64,000 nt of DNA. Origin: Lojkania enalia. Lineage: Eukaryota > Ascomycota > Dothideomycetes > Pleosporales. The DNA is taken from the NCBI GenBank assembly GCA_010094045.1, contig ML986811.1, positions 1 to 64,000 on the forward strand. Reading direction: 5' to 3'. The stretch's first letter is position 1; the number at the start of each line of letters is the position of its first letter. The notes under the pieces were generated by a model. That model saw only the letters and a list, made by a program, of their open reading frames with translations, ran no database searches and was not told the origin of the DNA. Both the position numbers and the translations under genes were made by a program. Shown here one piece after another: positions 57,534 to 64,000 of the stretch.

Positions 57534-58620
57534 TTAACTATAGAGTTTCTCTTTGATATTGAACGCATGCCACGCGCCCAAAAACAGAGTTATCCGGCCA
57601 CCATCCGTTTCTTGATTGGATATTGTCATCGAGACACCGTCCGTATGTGCACGCACCTCCCTCTTCTCGCGCTGGCATATGGGAGCGGCTAAGAATGCAA
57701 TACTAACGTCAAGACCGAACACACCCGAGAGTACGTCTCGTCGACAAGCCCGAAGCTTGATGCACGGGTCGGGTTCGATTTTGCCACCACCTTGATAAAG
57801 GAGGTGTCTCACTCCATCCTTCGTTTCCACCTCTACATTAAACAACTTCTTAGCATAAAACGGTACCTTCTCTTTGGCGATTCCTATCTCCATTTGGCAT
57901 CCAAAGTGATCGCGAATGTACCCTTGTTGAAGAAACATTGATATGTCTGCTACTAAAGCATCGGCAAGTCGTGAATGTGGTATTCTTCGGACTGATTCCA
58001 TAAATTCGACGGGGAACAATGCTCCGGATGCCTGAAGGGAGGCATCAACATGCACACCTTCTTGAACATTCAAGCTGTTAAGTATTTCTTGCGAAGAGCC
58101 GTGCTCGAGATTGGTGTAGTTTGTTCCTGGGCCGTTTGGTGTGGCGTTCGGAGGTGAAGTACTTAATATAGGACTCTCCATAGTAGTACCTGGGTATGTT
58201 AATGGCGAGAAATAGACGTTGGACGGTGTACGTACGACGCCGCTTAGTACCCTTCCTTGCGCCGGTACCTCCATCGTCTTCTGGCAACTGTAGAGCGTCA
58301 CTTTCTATGGCGAGTATGAGCTCCTTTGCAAAAGCACGCTGTTGTTCGATAGACTGTGTGCTAAGACCATCAAGCAGACGTGCGAATTCAGCCCGGCCAG
58401 AGAACCCATGTTGCGAATCTGTCGCCTTTTTTGCAGCATAATATGCGCGCCAGGCTAATTCGCTCTCTCCTAAAATAATTCTTTGCGTAGAGTTCGCGTT
58501 CGCCTGCTTTGCTTCCTCTAACGCCTTCTCTACCCCATATGGACCACGCTGGAGCCCCTGAAAATGCTGCTTCACTAATGCGATAAGCCGCTCTCGTTCG
58601 GCTCGTAGGTTATCCTCCAT
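57534..58620 (-). CDS. Unrecognised fungal protein (346 aa)
   Basis: Exon 1 is 58,236-58,620 and exon 2 is 57,534-58,189 (minus), with a 46-bp intron (GTACGT donor, CATTAAC branch, ACCCAG acceptor); the frame is continuous. The N-terminal 120 residues are charged and helical (MEDNLRAERERLIALVKQ onward), followed by a basic KGTKRRR patch that spans the intron, a Ser/Pro/Thr-rich linker, and a C-terminal alpha/beta-looking domain (about 175-346) with GCQMEIGIAKEKVPFY and FGLDVSIAFLAAPICQREK. No signal peptide or membrane segment is seen. I do not recognise the family. The clear intron and long frame make it a real gene. Confidence 0.68.
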
Positions 58621-60331
58621 TTGGTGAGTAGAGGTCGTAGGTACAAAAGGTGCTGGGAAGTTTCGTAGAGAAGTTTGATACTCGGAAACGAAGTTTGGGC
58701 AAATAAGAGCGACCCACCCCCTATGACAACATCAAACTAACGAAATACGGCTAGCTCGGCATAAGCGTTGAGCTGCAAAATGTGCTTCTTAGCCGCCTGA
58801 CCCGCGAGCACAGGCTGTACAGTTCGCCGCTGAAAATTCAACGCGTGAAGAGAGGGCGTCTCTGTTGCTGAATTTAGCCTTCTAATATGGTGACGCTGCT
58901 AGTACACCCGACGTAGCTAGATCGCTTGCTCGTATCGCGGAGAAGCGGAGGAACCTCGCTTTGTCGAAGTTGGAAGCGAACCCGTGTCACATGTTAAACT
59001 TCCCTTCTAAACTTCTAAACTTCCCTTCTAAATCTCCCTTCTAAATTTCCCTTCCGAATTTCTTTTCTAAATTTCCGTCCGTTTCCGACAAAATTCTCAA
59101 TGTCAAGCTGTAATTTTGCCAAGTCAACTATTGACAACCTTCGCTCATCGGAGCATGTTTCAATTCTAAGCAGGCCTGATAGTAATCTACAGGGGAATGG
59201 TGCGTAAATTAGTCTGGCTGCTGCTCAAACTCCATCACCATTCTGTGTTTAGCATGCGTCTAACATATGTATCATCTCGTTGGAGCTCTTCTAATCTCGC
59301 TCATCGATATCAACGAGTAATAAAGGGTGTTGAGAGCTGTATGGAGCAAGCTGTCGGCTAGTGCTCAGTGCATCCAAACTGTCTATGGCTTACGAGAGGT
59401 GTTATCACAATCTGCGGGATATTCTAGTCGCCGCCAACACTGAAGCTCGCCTTTTCAATTGGAGGTTAGAGGCGACGCTCTAAGCCCAGGTCGACACTGA
59501 GAGCCATCCTATCTGTAAGCATCTGCGTAGGGATGGGAGAAAAGGTATGAAAGTAGACGATTGGATCGAGTCGTGATGCATAATCGTAGGGATTGCCGCA
59601 ATCTGCAATCTGAGGTGTATCCCAGTTGCCGCCGATGATCACTAGACACCATCCCGTCTGCGAGCCGCATCCTACCTGCATGCATCTGCGCAACAAGAAG
59701 CATCACGCTCTACCGTATCAGGGGAGTGCAGATGAGGTAAAAGAGAGGCATGGGGCGTGGGGAAGGGTGGATGGTTGTAGGTATAAGAGTTTGCGATCAA
59801 CCGTTAATTTCAAGGCCAATTCTTCATACTCTCTCGTTCGAATCCTCAACTGACGCCTCCATCCTGCAGAGCCATCACCCACCCAGCACACTTCTTTGTG
59901 ACCACATCAAGCTCTTCTATACTCGTCTTCGTAGGATTTCACCAGGCTTTGACGTCTTCACCAGACTCATCGCTCTCCATACCCCTTTGGCTGCCGTCAC
60001 TCTCACATCGCTCAACTTCGAAGCTCACACCTTCACCTCTCCATCACGCGTCGATAAAGCCCCCAAAGGTGAGAGTAAGCACGTTTCACCCTAGAAGGTA
60101 CGTTTATACTAGTATACCCTCTTCGTGTTGAAGCTTCATCTACCATTCCGTCAAGATCCAGTTCTGTATCTGCTCCCGTTCCAATGAATCCGCAACTGGC
60201 CTACTTATCGTCTTGGCTAGACTTAATCTGATCCATCTCTCGTAGTATCGCTATCGCATCGGTCAAAACTCGCCCTTCCGAAGTAGCTCGCACAGGTCAC
60301 CTCCAGACATTACGTCCTAGAGTCTCTCATC
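58621..60331. other. Intergenic region
   Basis: No gene supported. It contains a low-complexity pyrimidine-rich tract (58,994-59,078) and a similar-word pair around 59,500-59,700 (CATCTGCG with flanking CCATCCNNTCTG). Short overlapping frames at 59,626-60,131 show no domain or consistent splice structure and may be the 5' leader of the next gene. Confidence 0.45.
58994..59078. repeat. Imperfect CTTCCCTTCTAAA repeat tract
   Basis: About six degenerate units of 11-14 bp built on CCCTTCTAAATTT. Low-complexity tract, no function evident. Confidence 0.75.
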
Positions 60332-60625
60332 ATGCCAAGAGATCAGTCAAACGCTTCCACTCAAGGAGACACTTCCAATAGCCAACAGTGTAATGGCTCT
60401 GCACCCACAGATAGAGTCGGTAATACTAATAGCCAAGCTCGGAACAACGCGCAGAACGGAGAAACCACGCCTCACAACGGTCAGGAGAGCGCCCCAGGCA
60501 ATGATGCAGAGGCCAGTTTACCCAGCGTCAATGTCAACGACATGGTCATGGACGCCTCTAAATATCGTAACCTTGATCTCAGTCCCTTATACGAGAGATC
60601 AAAAGATGGAAGCCACAAGGGCTAA
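60332..60625 (+). CDS. Asn/Ser/Gln-rich small protein (97 aa), tentative
   Basis: Uninterrupted frame from ATG to TAA. The first 60 residues are low-complexity Asn, Ser, Gln, Thr and Gly (TQGDTSNSQQ, NNAQNGETTPHNGQ). The end is more ordinary (MDASKYRNLDLSPLYERSKD). No signal peptide or domain. It lies in the same orientation as the 212-residue gene 203 bp downstream. It could be a first exon of that gene, but no convincing join was found. Confidence 0.45.
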   Translation: MPRDQSNASTQGDTSNSQQCNGSAPTDRVGNTNSQARNNAQNGETTPHNGQESAPGNDAEASLPSVNVNDMVMDASKYRNLDLSPLYERSKDGSHKG

Positions 60626-60827
60626 AGGATTAGATTTAAGAGGTTGGTTGGGTAATGATTGACTCACGTCTAAAAGGGATAATTGTTCTTCCGCGTTCTA
60701 GTAGTCATGTGCCATGTGGCCGGCCCCCGCGCGCCACGCAATTGGTCCAGAGCTCAGATAAAATCTCACTTTTATCCACATCTCGTAGGCTACGTTCTAT
60801 TCATGCATAGCTCACCATTGTTTCACC

Positions 60828-61512
60828 ATGTCCTTGTGCGAAAACTTAGCAACATCGGCAAGTCTGCAGGACCTTGCACGTAAGATTGCGTTACTTCTAG
60901 GAACTCCAGAATGTCTAGACAGCATAACGGGGCTCCTTACTACTCAGTCTACCATATCGGAGTCTGCTCAACCCGAAGTGTTCAGCTTCAAATGGATTGT
61001 GCAATTCCATCAACTAGCTGAAGAGCTTTCCAAAACCACAGTATGTAGGAAGAAATCCGGCGTTAGAAGGCCCCTAACTTATATAGCAGTCCAAGGAGGT
61101 GAAGGAGAAATTAGCTCTCGCGGGTATGAACACGAGGAGACCAAGACCCAAGGAACCTGGCACCCTACCTGCCGTACTTCTAATAAACCAGGCTATGTTC
61201 ACATCAGCAAAGGACCGACCCTTTCTTCTTTTACCACTTCCTATTTCCGATGACGCTCATCAGGAGATCATCCGCCGCGTCCGAACGCGTTATCCGCATA
61301 TCAAAGAAGTAGATCTGAGTACGCTTAAGGACGCGAAACTTCAGCTACAGAGCGATACGAAAAGGAACGTACGGAGCGAAGCAACGTTTCAACCAGACAG
61401 CGTTAGCCTAGTTTCCGAGTGTGTCCGTGTTCGGACGACACCATCACTAATACCATTTCTTATGTTGCCTTTCCCTACAGAGCGACAGCAGGATGGGAAG
61501 GATGAAGTATGA
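60828..61512 (+). CDS. Unrecognised fungal protein (212 aa)
   Basis: Exon 1 is 60,828-61,040 and exon 2 is 61,087-61,512; the 46-bp intron has a GTATGT donor, CCTAAC branch and TATATAG acceptor, and phase 0 joins KTT to QSKEVKEKL. ATG context is CACCATGTC. The first 70 residues look helical (LQDLARKIALLLGTPECL). Later come a basic PRPKEP stretch, a hydrophobic block FLLLPLPIS and a charged DDAHQEIIRRVRTRYPHI segment. No known domain. It converges with the 451-residue gene, with only 12 bp between the stop codons. Confidence 0.65.
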
Positions 61513-61524
61513 AGTATAGGTATA

Positions 61525-62986
61525 TTAGGCAGGCTCGTCAGGCCTATATAAATCCACATATTCTTGAAGCTCTCTATCCTCCATCAACATATCCGTTACA
61601 CATACAGACGGCAGGTCGCTTTCTTCTACAACGACCTTCTCCCCAGTAATACTCACTCCTACAATACCTTCGTGCTGTTTGCCGATGCTGGCGAATCCCG
61701 GAAACCGACTTGACAAGCCTTCTTCAGTTCCACCAAGGTCCCCGGCCCGAGGGGTGTCCACTGCCGTTATGAATCGACATTCGTCTAACTGATCCGACTC
61801 TGGCCCAGAGAGACTGTCCTGCGTGCCCCTTGCCTCTACTGATCTCAAGCTACCACTCTGCTGCTCTCGCGCATCGCCTGACTCCCGCAATTGACGCAGC
61901 ATGTTCATGTCCATTTCGCTCGAGATCGTCGTCTGGATTGCAGGTGAGACATGCGAGTAGGAGCGCTGGGGTGGGCCGTCTGGCTCATCTGTCCACAGTC
62001 GTCTATAAGCTGCCGCTAATTACACCTCGCGACAGGGGAATCGACTTACCGTGCGGCACCCGCCGCTTTTTTGGCACGATTTTCCCTTCCCGTAGTAAAT
62101 CTCTTGTCCCTTCCAAGTAACCGCAGAGTCCCAAGACTAGTTCTTTATATCTCCTCGAATTCTTAATTGTTTTTTCCCCTAGCAACTCCAAGATTGAAGC
62201 ACCTTGGCTTAGCTGTTCAGAGACAAAATCAAGACTGCCGCGATTAAGCCGTCGGTATCAAAATAACGGATGGACCTACTCTGTGCCACTAAGAACCGGA
62301 CCCACTGTCAGTAACAAGCCTGCATTATTTTGACTTAGCAAGAGAAGAGCGGCTCCCTGAGCAATGATCGTTGTATATCTCTTGCAGATGTTTTTGCGTT
62401 TCTGCTTGTCTAGCGCCCCATACCCAGGATGCAACGTGTTCAGGAGCGATCTCCGACAGTTTGGTATGGAAAACTCAGGATTAGATAGTTTAGCGCTCCG
62501 AGTGCGGATCTTATCAAAGGACGCGAGGTTGAGCTTGTGAAACGGAGTTTGGTATTGATGCAGGTTGTTCCTCAAGTTTTCCAAGGCCTGGTAGGATAGG
62601 TCTTCGGTTGAATTAAACTTGGAGGTCCCAAAAAAGTTGACAGGCTCCCGCCAGGACATCATGTTGGCCGTTAGAGTCTGCTCCACATTCTCCCAGCAAT
62701 CCTCAATCTTCTTCCGGAGCCTGCCCGCACGTTCGGTGGTGCTTGCATCACTTGCGCCGACGACATTAGGGTTGTTGAGAGCATTGAAGGTTATCGTTTT
62801 CGAGCCGTATCCACATCGTTCTGCGTAGCTCCACGTTGATTTGTCGCACAGAGTCAACTTCTCAATTCCGCCGGGAGTATCAGCCGTACGGCTGGCTGAG
62901 ATGATGATAGACCCGTCTTCGCTTTCGCGCCACCGTAGCCGAACCGCTGACCCTATAGATATAGTAAACTCTGTGGCCTTCACCAT
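61525..62986 (-). CDS. Unrecognised three-exon fungal protein (451 aa)
   Basis: Exons (minus): 62,280-62,986, 62,050-62,234 and 61,525-61,988. Introns of 45 bp (GTAGGT ... CGGCAG) and 61 bp (GTAAGT ... GGACAG) keep one frame. Start is the first ATG in frame (MVKATEFTISIGSAVRLRWR). The first 300 residues form a well-structured region: a beta-rich start, then TERAGRLRKKIEDCWENV, NLASFDKIRTRS, NNAGLLLTVGPVLSG, SEQLSQGASILELLGEK and LCGYLEGTRDLLREGKI, with a basic PKKRR end. The tail (about 300-451) is disordered and acidic. It reads like a conserved fungal accessory family, but I cannot name it. A bidirectional promoter may be shared with the gene at 63,458. Confidence 0.7.
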
Positions 62987-63053
62987 ATTTAGGAGGTGAT
63001 GGAGGATGCCAGCCGTTCGTCCATGTGCGCGGTCTTCTCTGTTCCTCAAAGCG

Positions 63054-63086
63054 GTTAAGTCGACCCCTCGACGGAGTCGACTTAAC
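63054..63086. promoter_or_regulatory. Perfect 11-bp inverted repeat in a divergent intergenic region
   Basis: GTTAAGTCGAC (63,054-63,064) and its exact complement GTCGACTTAAC (63,076-63,086) are separated by 11 bp. It lies 68 bp upstream of the minus-strand ATG at 62,986 and 372 bp upstream of the plus-strand ATG at 63,458, a position that suits a dimeric regulator site. Confidence 0.5.
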
Positions 63087-63457
63087 TGTTCTCGGCTGGG
63101 CTCACACTATCCTTCTCCCGGATGCACCCTCACAACGGGCCCAAACGAACCAGGTCTACCCTTGTCCGGATGTGAGTGATCAACCTTACCAAGAGAACGC
63201 ATTGCTCCATCTCTCGCGGACTATTGTTCCTGAGGAGTTAGTGTGCTCTGAGCATGTTCAGAAGATGCTCTCTAGGCGTTCGACAGCTGAAACCTCTTGC
63301 TCACCAAAGGCATAGCGTTTCGCTTTCCAGCTGATGGCAAGCAAGTCTGTACTATATATGCACGCTCCCCTCGACAAGGCTGAGACGTCCTTGGTCCTTC
63401 AGTGTCGTTCCCTTACCGTTCATCTCACCTTCACCGGTTGCCTTCCTGCACGTTCAT

Positions 63458-64000
63458 ATGTCCGTCATGTCGCCCCGACCAGTCTTTCCTAATTTACTCC
63501 AACCTACAGCAGTGGACGATCTATTGGTCGCGGCCCTCATCTTCGCACTTCTTATTCCAACTATTGTCTTCCTGCATGTTTTACTCACTTGGGATTCTGA
63601 GGCACTTATGAAAAGAAAGCTCCTTTATGGAGGACGCCTTTTCATCTTGCTTGTCTCCCCCTTCGTTGCTTTCGGTATCTGCAGAGCTAAGAATGCGCCC
63701 GACCTAGCTTTCCTGTTTCTGCTGGATGGTGCTACGACCGAAGCGCTGATCATCGAGGTATGTTTAATACCAAAGAGGGGAGAATTCGCTAAATATAAAG
63801 TGCAGTGCTTTGTTTTCTGGAGGACGCGTGTGGACGGAATTCGAAATACCATCTGTTATGCTGGTGTGATCGCTTTCGGATTGCAAGCCGCATTCCGTCG
63901 CCTGTCTGATGCACAGGTCTTCCCTCATTCTCCTCTAACGAAGATAGGCGCCTATTCTGCAGGCATCGTGCTTCATCTCTTCGTCGCAGGAACCTTTTCC
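63458..64000 (+). CDS. Multi-spanning membrane protein, 3' end beyond window
   Basis: Frame is open from ATG at 63,458 to the window end (181 codons). Hydrophobic segments: LLVAALIFALLIPTIVFLHV, LFILLVSPFVAFGI, ICYAGVIAFGLQAAF and IGAYSAGIVLHLFVAG. This indicates about four membrane helices so far. A possible 48-bp in-frame intron (63,758-63,805; GTATGT donor, CGCTAAA branch, GCAG acceptor) would remove 16 hydrophilic residues and leave the frame intact, so spliced and unspliced forms both read through. A TATA-like ACTATATATGC lies at about 63,350. Family not recognised. Confidence 0.6.
   Translation, partial: MSVMSPRPVFPNLLQPTAVDDLLVAALIFALLIPTIVFLHVLLTWDSEALMKRKLLYGGRLFILLVSPFVAFGICRAKNAPDLAFLFLLDGATTEALIIEVCLIPKRGEFAKYKVQCFVFWRTRVDGIRNTICYAGVIAFGLQAAFRRLSDAQVFPHSPLTKIGAYSAGIVLHLFVAGTFS

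Noticed and set aside
59466..60131. Several overlapping frames of 65-114 codons
   Set aside because: No domain, no consistent splice structure and mutual overlap; treated as intergenic or leader sequence.
1..64000. tRNA, rRNA or biosynthetic cluster genes
   Set aside because: None recognised by eye; no polyketide synthase, peptide synthetase or terpene cyclase motif was seen. A tRNA scan was not possible.

Overview
The window comes from a filamentous ascomycete (Pezizomycotina). Three things point there: heavy repeat-induced point mutation (RIP) of transposons, short 40-82 bp introns with GTATGT/GTAAG donors and CTAAC-like branch sites, and lineage-specific fungal gene families (DUF7924, multidomain kinase-like proteins, a Myb-like protein). 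No species can be named from sequence alone.

Positions 1 to about 40,428 form one AT-rich block of RIP-degraded transposons. CpA and TpG are almost absent, so start codons are rare and no reading frame survives. The block can be resolved into nested elements: five Fot1/pogo (Tc1-mariner) families, called A, A', B, C and D here, each 1.8-1.9 kb and flanked by TA, and two Ty3/Gypsy retrotransposons with their LTRs (10,862-17,953 minus; 20,043-27,237 plus). Insertion order can be read in several places. One A copy lies inside another, Gypsy 2 lies inside an A fragment with a 5-bp duplication, and Gypsy 1 lies inside the terminal repeat of a C element. A 10-N assembly gap sits at 38,916-38,925, and the sequence after it repeats 36,139 onward without the A element found there. 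The terminal inverted repeats of all five pogo families contain motifs iterated at exactly 17-bp spacing, the length of the CENP-B box bound by related proteins. I regard this as the most unusual signal in the window.

At about 40,428 the composition changes abruptly to ordinary GC content. The 40.4-64 kb part is a sparse accessory gene region. It holds a six-exon Myb-like protein gene (42,509-45,685), a GNAT acetyltransferase (46,331-47,018), a relic of a dynamin P-loop, an 804-residue protein joining a heptad coiled coil, a possible PD-(D/E)XK-like domain and an atypical kinase (47,991-50,405), a DUF7924 pseudogene with nine in-frame stops and no frameshift (51,086-52,884), duplicated coding relics, and a small kinase-like gene whose HRD aspartate is Asn (54,834-55,768, minus). 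After these come unrecognised genes with well-supported splice structures (57,534-58,620 minus; 60,828-61,512 plus; 61,525-62,986 minus) and a membrane protein that runs off the window end (63,458 onward).

No pathway or biosynthetic cluster is visible. The gene content (kinase-like and nuclease-like orphan families, relics, pseudogenes beside a RIP block) fits a fast-evolving accessory compartment. Exon joins were derived by hand from splice signals and reading-frame continuity. Family names rest on recognised motifs, not on database searches.
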